Shown: piece after piece, positions 1 through 6,524 of the stretch
How positions within the stretch are numbered: position 1 is the stretch's first letter
How the letters are laid out: each line of letters starts with the position of its first letter
Made by a program: the position numbers and the translations under genes
DNA from: a virus
Reading direction: 5' to 3' (one strand)
DNA: 28,994 bases
IMG/VR virus record: IMGVR_UViG_3300028925_010214
Span: 1-28,994 of that record
Notes under the pieces: generated by a model
Told to the model about the DNA's origin: nothing
The model's database searches: none
The model's input: only the letters and a program-made list of their open reading frames with translations

Positions 1-72
1 AACATGTACGCCTACATTGTTGGCGAAGGTATTGTGTACGAGTATCTTAATAGGTTGGAGGAACTAGCGTAA
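1..72 (+). CDS. 3' end of an unidentified early gene (partial)
   Basis: An open frame runs in from the left edge (frame 1) and stops at TAA 70-72, giving the last 23 residues of a protein that ends in an acidic helix-like tail (YEYLNRLEELA). The stop overlaps the next start as TAATG, the coupling used repeatedly in this genome, which supports it as a real gene end. Too little is present to assign a function. Confidence 0.6.
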   Translation, partial: NMYAYIVGEGIVYEYLNRLEELA

Positions 73-392
73 TGATTACCATAGACTTTACTTACGACAC
101 CGTGACACCTGAAAGCGCCGAACATGGCGATGTTGCGGAGTGCGGCTTTATTACGCCGGGATTTTGGCGATACCCCAATCTTGAGGACTACGAACGCAAA
201 CAGTGGTCAATTGGTGATCTAGCGTACCTGATCGACTTCGCTAAATCCTTGGGAATTTGTTTTGATGGGGATAATTTTTACTCCGTAGATCCAGACATTA
301 ATTACCGTACGGGCGAGGAGACTACGTACGGAATGCACATTGACGGGGTTACTCCAGCGACGTTCGAGCGGATAGCTAGATTGTTCGATTAG
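72..392 (+). CDS. Conserved-type phage hypothetical protein, 106 aa
   Basis: ATG at 72 overlaps the preceding stop (TAATG) and has GGAGG at 57-61. The protein is acidic and compact with no signal peptide or membrane segment. Two stretches look like small proteins often found in phage early regions: an N-terminal ECGFITPGFWRYPNLEDYE segment (residues about 23-41) and a C-terminal DGVTPATFERIARLF segment. I do not recognise an enzymatic motif and assign no function. About 98 nt of non-coding sequence follows before the methyltransferase-like gene; I see only a short CTAT direct repeat there and no convincing promoter. Confidence 0.75.
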   Translation: MITIDFTYDTVTPESAEHGDVAECGFITPGFWRYPNLEDYERKQWSIGDLAYLIDFAKSLGICFDGDNFYSVDPDINYRTGEETTYGMHIDGVTPATFERIARLFD

Positions 393-490
393 ACCCCTAC
401 CCCTGCTATCACTTGCTATGAGATCGTCGCTTAGAACGGATTCTGAGCGGTCGAGATTGAGACTTTTAACCAAAATTAGGAGAAAATGGA

Positions 491-1096
491 GTGAATGTAT
501 TAATTGCTTGTGAAACGAGTGGAACCGTGCGTGAAGCGTTCCGCGCACTAGGACACAACGTAACCTCATGCGACTTATTACCGTCAGACGACGACAGTCC
601 GCACCATATTGTCGGGGATTGCCGAGAAGTAATCAGTGCTGGTGGTCAAGTGAGGTTAGTCCGTGGTGAGTTTGTCACCGATCCTTGGGATCTAATAATT
701 ATGCACCCGCCCTGTACAGCGTTAGCAGTTAGCGGCAATAGGTGGTACGGTCGAAACATGCCGAAACACCAACAACGGATAGACTCCATCGAATGGACTA
801 TGGATTTATGGGCATTAGCGCAGAAACATAGCAAAAAAGTTTGTATGGAGAATCCTGTCGGTGTGTTGCCACTCAAGCCCACGCAATATATCCAACCTTG
901 GCAACATGGTCACGGTGAGACTAAGAAAACAGGGCTTTGGCTGTGGGGGCTGGATCAATTAGTGCCTAGCGATATAGTCGATGGCAGAGAACAACGTGTC
1001 TGGAAGCTTGGACCGTCACCGGATCGGTGGAAAATACGCAGCAAAACCTTTGACGGAATTGCGCTGGCAATGGCAGATCAGTGGGGGAACAATTAA
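491..1096 (+). CDS. DNA cytosine (C5) methyltransferase-like protein, 201 aa
   Basis: GTG start at 491 with AGGAGA at 478-483, 7 nt away. The fold order fits a C5-cytosine methyltransferase. There is an SAM-site-like N-terminus (VLIACETSGTVREAF, 3-17), a second-strand acidic residue (D28), and WDLIIMHPPC at 66-75 with the Pro-Cys motif (C75 would be the nucleophile). CMENP at 118-122 takes the place of the ENV motif, and RSKTFDGIALAMADQW at 183-198 resembles the closing helix. At 201 residues it is much shorter than cellular Dcm enzymes and has little room for a target-recognition domain. Roles in protecting phage DNA from host restriction, or in base modification, are inference. No cognate endonuclease is adjacent. 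Confidence 0.72.
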   Translation: MNVLIACETSGTVREAFRALGHNVTSCDLLPSDDDSPHHIVGDCREVISAGGQVRLVRGEFVTDPWDLIIMHPPCTALAVSGNRWYGRNMPKHQQRIDSIEWTMDLWALAQKHSKKVCMENPVGVLPLKPTQYIQPWQHGHGETKKTGLWLWGLDQLVPSDIVDGREQRVWKLGPSPDRWKIRSKTFDGIALAMADQWGNN

Positions 1097-1098
1097 CG

Positions 1099-1293
1099 AT
1101 GGACAACTTAACCGTAATGCGTGATCCACTTAATTCAGATTACTATATAGCTAAGTATTCTGCTGATGAGCCTCACGAGATACATAACCTAGCTTTTCGC
1201 GGGTCGCTGCGTGATGCAATTACCGAGGCACTAGATGCTTGGGGACTCGCCGAGGATGATGTGTATATCGAGGCGAGTAACTGGCCGAATTAG
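1099..1293 (+). CDS. Small acidic hypothetical protein, 64 aa
   Basis: I chose ATG 1099, two bases after the methyltransferase stop, with a purine-rich GGGGAA at 1083-1088 as ribosome binding site. An in-frame GTG at 1081 would overlap the upstream gene and has no better signal. The product is acidic, with an N-terminal beta-rich half and a helix around LRDAITEALDAWGLAEDDVY, so it looks like a compact alpha/beta domain. I do not recognise the family. It probably shares a transcript with the methyltransferase-like gene. Confidence 0.65.
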   Translation: MDNLTVMRDPLNSDYYIAKYSADEPHEIHNLAFRGSLRDAITEALDAWGLAEDDVYIEASNWPN

Positions 1294-1422
1294 CCTGGCC
1301 CCAAAAAAAAATTTTTAGGAGGGAATCTGATTCTCGTTTTTACAATCACCATAACCTATTGATTAGTATCATAAATACTGCATTTTTAGAGTAAAAGGTG
1401 CAGGTTATAGAGGAAGCATTAT
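1294..1422 (+). promoter_or_regulatory. Non-coding gap with two short inverted repeats, possible promoter/operator
   Basis: This 129-nt gap is the largest near the left end apart from 2252-2410. It starts with an A9T5 tract (about 1306-1319). It holds a perfect GAATC-T-GATTC inverted repeat at 1323-1333 and an AGTAT-N5-ATACT inverted repeat at 1365-1379. A TTTACA box (1339-1344) followed 19 nt later by TAGTAT (1364-1369) is a weak sigma70-like match. A control region for the downstream mini-protein cluster is plausible but unproven. Confidence 0.3.
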
Positions 1423-1590
1423 ATGTATTCAATCGAGCTTTTATGTGACCTTTGCCAAACACAGTTGGAATATGAACCGGCAGAGTTTGAGTCACTTTCT
1501 GGGCGTCCGACAGTGGAACAATTTCCGCCTGGATTCACTTGTCCAAATTGCGGTAACGAGCAACCAGTTGACTTTTTTACTGATTACTAG
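1423..1590 (+). CDS. Mini zinc-ribbon protein, 55 aa (C8/C11...C40/C43)
   Basis: The ATG at 1423 has AGAGGAAG at 1410-1417 and the frame stays open to TAG 1588-1590. The protein has CDLC at residues 8-11 and CPNCG at 40-44, spaced as in a zinc ribbon, separated by an acidic linker and followed by an acidic tail. This makes a structural zinc-binding mini-protein likely. Whether it binds nucleic acid or a host protein cannot be told. It is the first of three similarly organised but non-identical small proteins within 830 bp. Confidence 0.75.
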   Translation: MYSIELLCDLCQTQLEYEPAEFESLSGRPTVEQFPPGFTCPNCGNEQPVDFFTDY

Positions 1591-1624
1591 TAATGTGTAC
1601 TGACTGATTTTGGAGGTTAAAACA

Positions 1625-1795
1625 TTGAACCTAAAACAATTTTTCATCCGTGACGGTCGGTTTTGCGCCGATTGCAACGCCTACATTTTACCCGACAAAA
1701 TGCCGCAGAAAATGGCGCGCTTTGGCGAGGATTTGGTTTGCATTAAATGTGCGATTTTACGCATAAATTCCGACAAAACTTTGAGGTCACCATAA
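1625..1795 (+). CDS. Mini zinc-finger protein, 56 aa (C14/C17...C39/C42)
   Basis: I place the start at TTG 1625 because GGAGG at 1612-1616 lies 8 nt upstream, the ideal spacing. An in-frame TTG at 1610 would put the ribosome binding site inside the gene. The product has CADC at 14-17 and CIKC at 39-42 with a basic middle (KMPQKMAR), a pattern of one treble-clef or zinc-ribbon unit. The two-CxxC layout vaguely recalls DksA/TraR-type fingers, but the characteristic coiled-coil is absent. Function is unknown; the neighbours are other small CxxC proteins. Confidence 0.68.
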   Translation: MNLKQFFIRDGRFCADCNAYILPDKMPQKMARFGEDLVCIKCAILRINSDKTLRSP

Positions 1796-1796
1796 A

Positions 1797-2075
1797 ATGA
1801 GCGGGATAAAGAACGATTATTTTGACGAGATAACTAGTGATTTGGAGTCATTCGATATCGCCAGATCGCACGCGGCGTGGCATGATTCCATCCACAGTTT
1901 CATAGCCGCCAAGCGCAAAAGGGTTGATATGTTAGCTGCGCTAGATGCTTACTCTACACCTGTCGAATTTGGTGGTTATTTACGCCTAACGCTGATTAAA
2001 CTTTTGTTAGAGGACGCGAGCTACGCTAAAATTGACTTAGCAGCCAAGAATTACTTGCGTGAGATAAAACCGTGA
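1797..2075 (+). CDS. Hypothetical helical protein, 92 aa
   Basis: ATG 1797 follows the previous stop by one base; GAGGT at 1783-1787 serves as ribosome binding site. The protein is predicted helical, with alternating charged and hydrophobic stretches (SFIAAKRKRVDMLAALDAY in the middle, YLRLTLIKLLLEDASY later) and no cysteine cluster or membrane span. Its TGA overlaps the next gene's GTG start, so the two are probably translationally coupled. I do not recognise a family. Confidence 0.65.
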   Translation: MSGIKNDYFDEITSDLESFDIARSHAAWHDSIHSFIAAKRKRVDMLAALDAYSTPVEFGGYLRLTLIKLLLEDASYAKIDLAAKNYLREIKP

Positions 2076-2251
2076 ACCCCGGTGAAGGTCTAGGCCAACG
2101 GTGCGCAGGATGTAACGTTGTACTTGATGCGCTGACCCGTCCACAACGCATTCGCTCCCCACGCTTTAGCGACTTATGCACAGACTGTGTGGATGCAATC
2201 GAAGGGGCTTTGTTCGAGTTTGAGCGTGTGCCGGAAACTGCGCCCGAATAA
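2072..2251 (+). CDS. Mini zinc-ribbon protein, 59 aa (C11/C14...C36/C39)
   Basis: GTG at 2072 overlaps the upstream TGA (GTGA), and the frame runs to TAA 2249-2251. The protein has CAGC at 11-14 and CTDC at 36-39 enclosing a basic segment (LTRPQRIRSPRFS), followed by an acidic helical tail. The spacing between CxxC pairs (21 residues) equals that in the 56-aa protein at 1625, suggesting a shared fold. Its end is followed by about 160 nt of non-coding sequence. Function unknown. Confidence 0.68.
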   Translation: MNPGEGLGQRCAGCNVVLDALTRPQRIRSPRFSDLCTDCVDAIEGALFEFERVPETAPE

Positions 2252-2410
2252 AACCCTTAGTAATTGGAAGCGGAATATAACACCCAGTAATGGTATGCAA
2301 AAAAAAAGGGCCAGTAAGTAGACAAACCAAAATCCAATAAAACTCATAGTAATCAATAATTTACAGTCCCTTCGGTTCAATTTAACTTATTTTTTTTTTT
2401 GGAGATTGAA
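2252..2410 (+). promoter_or_regulatory. Non-coding leader with an 11-T tract in front of the primase
   Basis: The 159-nt gap is A/T-rich. It contains an A9 run (about 2299-2307) and ends in eleven consecutive T residues (2390-2400) directly against the GGAG ribosome binding site (2401-2404) of the primase. I see TTGGAA- and TAGACA-like boxes but no well-spaced -10 partner, so a promoter is possible and not shown. The long T tract would keep the ribosome binding site unpaired or could affect transcription. Confidence 0.3.
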
Positions 2411-3241
2411 ATGTTAAGCATAGAACAATATACCCAGGATTTCCCGGAGGAAGCTGGTCAAACGGCACACATTCATCATTGCCGAGAGGGGAAGGGTAAT
2501 GATGCTTTGTATCTCACACGCAACACGGACGGATCGGTGGTAGGCTACTGTCACCACTGCCATGACCACGGTGTGTGGCGTAATAGGTCATTTAAAAAGG
2601 CTATCCGTGGTGAGAATACAACCACCAAAACTTCGAAAAACCCATATAAACTCCCACCACTAACCGAATGGGATGCCTGTGCGCGATGGGAACAACCGGA
2701 ATTTAGTAGTTTGCCCAAGGAATTTAGACATTGGTGGTTTAAAGCTGGCTTAGATGTCGTTGACCTTGAGTACTTTGACGTTAAATTCTTGGATGGCAAA
2801 CGACCAGCTATTCCATTACGAAACGGATCAGACTTGGTGGGGCTGGCTATGCGGTCCTTCGATTCGAACAGCCCTAAATGGGTTAACTTTGGCAGTATGG
2901 CCGTATCCCCAATTATTCACCCAATCCAGACAAAGTACCACATTCCAAAAACATTGGTAATTGTTGAGGATATTATCTCCGCGTTGCGGTGCTCTAAACA
3001 TTGCCATGCGTTACCACTCATGGGCACGCGTATGTCTGACGTGCATTTTGAAACAGCGCTAGAGTTTGACGGACGGGTTGTAATCTGGCTGGATAATGAT
3101 AGCCGAGAGGTGATAAAAACAGCCCGGAACTACGCATCCCGCTTGACAAGCTTAAAAAGCTGTGACCTAATTACCGAAAAGATTGAGCCGAAACATATCA
3201 TTCACTCGATGGATTTGCATGGGTACTTGACAGATGGATAA
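2411..3241 (+). CDS. DNA primase (zinc-binding plus TOPRIM), 276 aa
   Basis: ATG 2411 has GGAG at 2401-2404; an in-frame TTG at 2399 overlaps that site and is rejected. The N-terminus is a zinc-binding domain, with His and Cys at 20-24 (HIHHC) and CHHC at 47-50, like the template-recognition finger of T7 gp4. The C-terminal half is a TOPRIM domain: VIVEDIISA at 183-191 gives the catalytic Glu and VVIWLDND at 223-230 gives the Asp pair. It would make RNA primers for lagging-strand synthesis. Unlike T7 gp4 it is not fused to the helicase, which is the next gene and overlaps it by 8 nt; the two products probably act together at the fork. Confidence 0.85.
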   Translation: MLSIEQYTQDFPEEAGQTAHIHHCREGKGNDALYLTRNTDGSVVGYCHHCHDHGVWRNRSFKKAIRGENTTTKTSKNPYKLPPLTEWDACARWEQPEFSSLPKEFRHWWFKAGLDVVDLEYFDVKFLDGKRPAIPLRNGSDLVGLAMRSFDSNSPKWVNFGSMAVSPIIHPIQTKYHIPKTLVIVEDIISALRCSKHCHALPLMGTRMSDVHFETALEFDGRVVIWLDNDSREVIKTARNYASRLTSLKSCDLITEKIEPKHIIHSMDLHGYLTDG

Positions 3242-3256
3242 AGAGATATTATCATT
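3227..3256 (+). promoter_or_regulatory. Possible sigma70-type promoter at the helicase start
   Basis: A perfect TTGACA (3227-3232) is followed after 18 nt by TATCAT (3251-3256), five of six consensus bases, and the sequence downstream is extremely AT-rich. It lies across the primase stop and helicase start, so it could give the helicase-polymerase block its own transcript. A TSS there would fall inside the helicase coding region, which weakens the case. Confidence 0.32.
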
Positions 3257-4487
3257 ATTATATAATTATAGTAATTATAAAAGATACTTTAGTTTAATAA
3301 AAGATGATAGATTATCTGAAGATTATAGAGATATATTAAGATCTTTAGGTAGATACTATGAAGATACAGAAAATAAGGATATTGATTGGCTATCATTTGG
3401 TACTTGGTACACAACACTTGCCCACCCCAGCCTAGCAAACGGTAAAGCCTCAGCAATCGTGCAAGCCTGTAAGAATTTAGCTACATTCGACCCTGCCTGT
3501 GCTACCGCAGCACTCAAAAACCTTGCGACCCGCTATCACATGAACGTCATCAGCGAGAAGGCTTTTGAAGCAGTGGAAGGATTGGCCCAGCCAGAGGAAG
3601 TGCGTGACTGCCTGCGTGAGTACAACATGGAAGTCAAGAATGTAGAGTGGGATATAGAATCTCTGGTAGTAACCGACGAACAACTTGCAGGGCAGCTTGA
3701 AGCATTAAAAAACATAGTGCGCTACGAGTGGTCAGTACCCGAGCTAAACTTAATGCTTGGACCCGTAGGCCGTGGTGATTTTCTTTTGCTTGGTGCTCGA
3801 CCAGACGGTGGTAAAACCACGTTCCTGGCATCACAAGCAGTACATTTTGCCAAGCAACTTGAGGAAGGCGAATGCATGTTGTGGTGCAATAACGAGGAAC
3901 CCGAGGAAAGGGTAGCCCAGCGTCGCGTACAGGCAGCTTTAAACTGGACCAATGCAGAGTTGGAAAAGGACACAGCCGCGACAGTGCAAGCCTACAGAAA
4001 GGTTGTCGGACCAAATGCAATCCAAAGCCTCAATAAATCATTTATGACGGTCTATGACGTCGAAGCTGCGATGGAAGCGTACAACCCCAAGATTATCATC
4101 ATCGACCAAATTTGGAAGCTTGGTGGATTCGAGAAGGAACTATCAGGCATTGACAGGTATGCTAAACTAGCCCAGTATGTCCGTGACCTCGCGAAGCACT
4201 TTGGGTGTGTCATAGGCGCTACGCAAATTGATGGAACAGCGGATAACGTTAAGTACCCAGAGATAGGCACGCTGTATGGGTCTAAAACGAGCGTACAGGG
4301 CGAAGCAGATGCTATCCTGATGATTGGTCAAGACAACGAGGCAGGACCAGATGTGCGGTTTCTACGGGCACCGAAAAATAAACTAGCAAAAGCCCACCCA
4401 GATTTTCGTAGCGAAGGGTGTGCGATTAAACTCGACAAGGAACGTGCTCAGATAATTTCGATGCGGGGCAAGTATGAGTATAAATAA
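3234..4487 (+). CDS. Replicative DNA helicase (DnaB/gp4 type), 417 aa
   Basis: ATG 3234 overlaps the primase end by 8 nt. The C-terminal RecA-like core is clear: Walker A GARPDGGKTT at 187-196 (K194), Walker B IIIID at 287-291, and GATQ at 328-331 in the position of the gamma-phosphate sensor. The N-terminal part (1-160) would be the interaction or linker domain. It should form the hexameric ring that unwinds the fork, fed by the adjacent primase and coupled to the polymerase encoded next, whose start overlaps by 14 nt. The first about 55 codons are strikingly AT-rich (all TTA for Leu, all AGA for Arg), unlike the rest of the gene. The core assignment is secure; the N-terminal region I cannot match to a family. 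Confidence 0.88.
   Translation: MDKEILSLLYNYSNYKRYFSLIKDDRLSEDYRDILRSLGRYYEDTENKDIDWLSFGTWYTTLAHPSLANGKASAIVQACKNLATFDPACATAALKNLATRYHMNVISEKAFEAVEGLAQPEEVRDCLREYNMEVKNVEWDIESLVVTDEQLAGQLEALKNIVRYEWSVPELNLMLGPVGRGDFLLLGARPDGGKTTFLASQAVHFAKQLEEGECMLWCNNEEPEERVAQRRVQAALNWTNAELEKDTAATVQAYRKVVGPNAIQSLNKSFMTVYDVEAAMEAYNPKIIIIDQIWKLGGFEKELSGIDRYAKLAQYVRDLAKHFGCVIGATQIDGTADNVKYPEIGTLYGSKTSVQGEADAILMIGQDNEAGPDVRFLRAPKNKLAKAHPDFRSEGCAIKLDKERAQIISMRGKYEYK
3262..3280. repeat. Perfect 8-bp inverted repeat in AT-rich patch
   Basis: TATAATTA (3262-3269), TAG, TAATTATA (3273-3280) form a perfect hairpin-capable repeat, 28 nt after the helicase ATG and inside a stretch with 21 G/C in 120 nt (3241-3360). It could be a DNA-unwinding or protein-binding element, or an mRNA hairpin near the start codon. 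Confidence 0.55.
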
Positions 4488-5652
4488 CTGGTTTAAGGGG
4501 GACTTTACCCGCGTTGTCGTGCTGGATTTAGAGACGACGATAAACGCCCCCGACCCTCATTTTGGTGCTGCGCCATTTTACCCCGATAATCGTGTAGTTT
4601 TGGCAGGGTATTGTGTTTTATTCGGGGAGGATGAGAGTATAGTCACAACAAATAACGTGGACGATTTATGTGCCCTTCTAACCGACGACGTGTTGGTTGT
4701 TGGACACAATCTTGCGTTCGACTTACACTACTTGTATCCGTATTTTGACAAGCTACCATCCTTTACGATTTTTGACACGCAGGTGTTTGAATACTTATCC
4801 ACGGGTAAGTCTAAGGTAATGCCTTCGCTCGAAAACACTGCTTATCGACTTGGAGTACCCTTCACTAAAGATTCCGAGGTCTCCGCGAGATTCAAGGTAG
4901 GTATTGGGTCAGATAAAATCGATAGGGAGTTACTCGGAAAATATTTGGTGGAGGATGTACGAGCAACCAAGGAAATATTTTTAAAACAAAGCAAATCCTG
5001 TACCAGCTATCACTCAATGTTAATGCAGGGCGTACTGGTGACATCTAAAATGTCTTACGTGGGGATGCCTTTTGATGTGACCTCTGCGCAGCTTGAGCGT
5101 ACTACACTGCAAGATAAAATAAACGCCTTATCCGAGACTCTGACAGACAACCTGTCAAAAATGTGGCCCCCACAAGCTAAGGCAGAGTTCAGCCTGGAAA
5201 GCCCGCTACAGATGGCAACTCTACTGTGGGGTGGACCTATCAAAACTCTGCGACAAGCTCCTGTGCTCGACGAGGATGGCAACCACGCAGTATACAAAAG
5301 CGGCCCTAAAAAAGATGAGCATAAGTTCAAGACAGTGGAAGACCAGAGCGAACACCCCGGAATCACGTTGCAAAAAACCCGCAATAACTTTGACCGGTTT
5401 GGTTGGAAGATGAATGCGGACATCGTAGCGTTGGAGCGGATTAAGGGATGTGATAAGCGCGCCGAGAAGCTTTGCTGTGACCTGCTAGACTTCCGACAGT
5501 TAGTGAAGTCAGCAAGCACCTACTTTGACCCTTACATCGAACGGGCAGTGTTGGGGCGTGTTCACCCCTCATACAACCATACAATTGCTCAGACCGGACG
5601 CCTGACAAGCTCGAAGCCAAACATGCAAAATATTTCCGGTAAAGAGGTTTAG
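4474..5652 (+). CDS. polA: Family A DNA polymerase, N-terminal half (3'-5' exonuclease, thumb, start of palm), 392 aa
   Basis: ATG 4474 overlaps the helicase end. The proofreading exonuclease is intact: Exo I DLE (D18, E20), Exo II GHNLAFD (N79, D83) and Exo III YLVED (Y157, D161). Residues about 175-350 correspond to the thumb region and include a charged insert (YKSGPKKDEHKFK, 274-286). The palm begins normally with TGRLTSSKPNMQNI at 374-387, equivalent to the E. coli Pol I motif containing Arg668. Five residues later (SGKEV) the frame ends at TAG 5650-5652, before catalytic motif A. Alone it could proofread but not polymerise. The missing half is encoded 1137 nt downstream; the two add to 660 aa, a normal phage PolA length, so little or nothing is lost. 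Confidence 0.9.
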   Translation: MSINNWFKGDFTRVVVLDLETTINAPDPHFGAAPFYPDNRVVLAGYCVLFGEDESIVTTNNVDDLCALLTDDVLVVGHNLAFDLHYLYPYFDKLPSFTIFDTQVFEYLSTGKSKVMPSLENTAYRLGVPFTKDSEVSARFKVGIGSDKIDRELLGKYLVEDVRATKEIFLKQSKSCTSYHSMLMQGVLVTSKMSYVGMPFDVTSAQLERTTLQDKINALSETLTDNLSKMWPPQAKAEFSLESPLQMATLLWGGPIKTLRQAPVLDEDGNHAVYKSGPKKDEHKFKTVEDQSEHPGITLQKTRNNFDRFGWKMNADIVALERIKGCDKRAEKLCCDLLDFRQLVKSASTYFDPYIERAVLGRVHPSYNHTIAQTGRLTSSKPNMQNISGKEV

Positions 5653-5678
5653 TGTTTGTGTATTTAGGAGAAATAATA

Positions 5679-5864
5679 ATGACTGAAGAAGACTCAAATA
5701 GGGTGTCCCTCATAAGAGGGCATCAGCGTGATGGCGGATACCTGTACGAGCATGTTAGGATGGATATAGAGTTCTTATTGGGTCAGCTTGAGAGGTCTGA
5801 AGCCAGGTTTAAAGATTTGCTTGCCAACTTAGTGAAAACAATCAACGAGGAGATAGATCTATGA
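5679..5864 (+). CDS. Small charged protein inside the polymerase split, 61 aa
   Basis: ATG 5679 is preceded by TTTAGGAGA (TAGGAG at 5665-5670) with 8 nt spacing; an earlier in-frame TTG at 5652 would bury that site and is rejected. The product is strongly charged and largely helical, with a C-terminal amphipathic stretch (MDIEFLLGQLERSEARFKDLLANLVKTI region) that could form a coiled coil. No enzymatic motif is visible. It is the first gene of the three-gene cassette between the polymerase halves, and its TGA overlaps the next ATG (ATGA), indicating coupling to the membrane protein. Confidence 0.7.
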   Translation: MTEEDSNRVSLIRGHQRDGGYLYEHVRMDIEFLLGQLERSEARFKDLLANLVKTINEEIDL

Positions 5865-6523
5865 GTGCTACTAAAACTTTTGCTGCTTTTGAGGAAAATG
5901 TAACCTTCTTACTGCGGTTTCGCTGGTTTCTCTGCTTTGCGTTAGCAGCGGTTATCTTGTGGGTTGGTTTATTGGCTCAGAAATTTACCGAGTTTGAAGA
6001 GGCTAGTTATTTTACCTACGATAAATTGTTTGCATCAGACGCGCTTTTATTTACTGATGCTACGCGGTTGCAAAAGGTAAGCGACGACCTCTATCGCGGG
6101 CAACTTGACACTAAGTCTATTTTGCAGAATTTATCTGAAACTGTTTATGATAACTCTGCTAACTTTACGCTATCTGTTTCCGAATTACGTGACGAGCAGC
6201 AGGTGCATGATTTATACACAGAGACTACGTTTGGTGAACTGCACAATCGACTGTCAGCCAATGAAGCCCTTACCGAAGTCAAGATTAATTTGATATCCAA
6301 AGCACTGGAACTGCGTATTATCCTAACTGAGGATAGCTTGCTGGAGGCTCAGACAATACTTGGGGAATACCGAACGAACTTTGATGAAATTACGCGGGTG
6401 CTTTCTTCATTTCGCAGGGTATCTGAAGAAAATGGTTTGGCACAACCCCCGGTAGCGTCATACTCCTTCTGTGCCGACGGTAACACCGTGTGCAGTACTT
6501 GGACTAAAAAAGAGGAGCAGTAG
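5861..6523 (+). CDS. Single-pass membrane protein with helical extracytoplasmic domain, 220 aa
   Basis: ATG 5861 overlaps the upstream stop. Residues about 22-42 (FLCFALAAVILWVGLLAQ region) form one transmembrane helix. It is preceded by Arg residues (LRFRW) and followed by acidic sequence, so by the positive-inside rule the N-terminus is cytoplasmic and the remaining about 175 residues lie in the periplasm. That part is rich in predicted helix or coiled coil (residues 60-195) and ends with two Cys (CADGNTVC) near a Lys/Glu tail. The architecture resembles an inner-membrane spanin or a superinfection-exclusion protein. The position, between two polymerase halves and far from structural genes, argues against a routine lysis gene. 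Function not assigned. Confidence 0.72.
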   Translation: MSATKTFAAFEENVTFLLRFRWFLCFALAAVILWVGLLAQKFTEFEEASYFTYDKLFASDALLFTDATRLQKVSDDLYRGQLDTKSILQNLSETVYDNSANFTLSVSELRDEQQVHDLYTETTFGELHNRLSANEALTEVKINLISKALELRIILTEDSLLEAQTILGEYRTNFDEITRVLSSFRRVSEENGLAQPPVASYSFCADGNTVCSTWTKKEEQ

Positions 6524-6524
6524 T

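Noticed and set aside
219-569. 116-aa minus-strand ORF across 72-569
   Set aside because: It is antisense to two rightward genes with good ribosome sites and has no supporting signal.
2855-2880. tRNA-like GATTCGAA sequence
   Set aside because: It is a TpsiC-arm look-alike inside the primase coding region, without acceptor or anticodon stems around it.
3143-3171. Second TTGACA promoter within the primase gene
   Set aside because: The matching -10 position reads CCTAAT, only four of six, and the site is deep inside coding sequence.
3634-4270. Minus-strand ORFs inside the helicase gene
   Set aside because: Shadows of the helicase frame, which carries the Walker motifs.
5640-5660. Polymerase split as a sequencing error or frameshift
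   Set aside because: The halves are separated by 1137 nt of coupled genes, so a single base error cannot explain it. A misassembly remains possible and is listed as a refuting test.
5861-6523. Calling the membrane protein an i-spanin (Rz)
   Set aside because: Topology fits, but it is in the replication block, no o-spanin lipoprotein or endolysin is nearby, and the domain is longer than usual.
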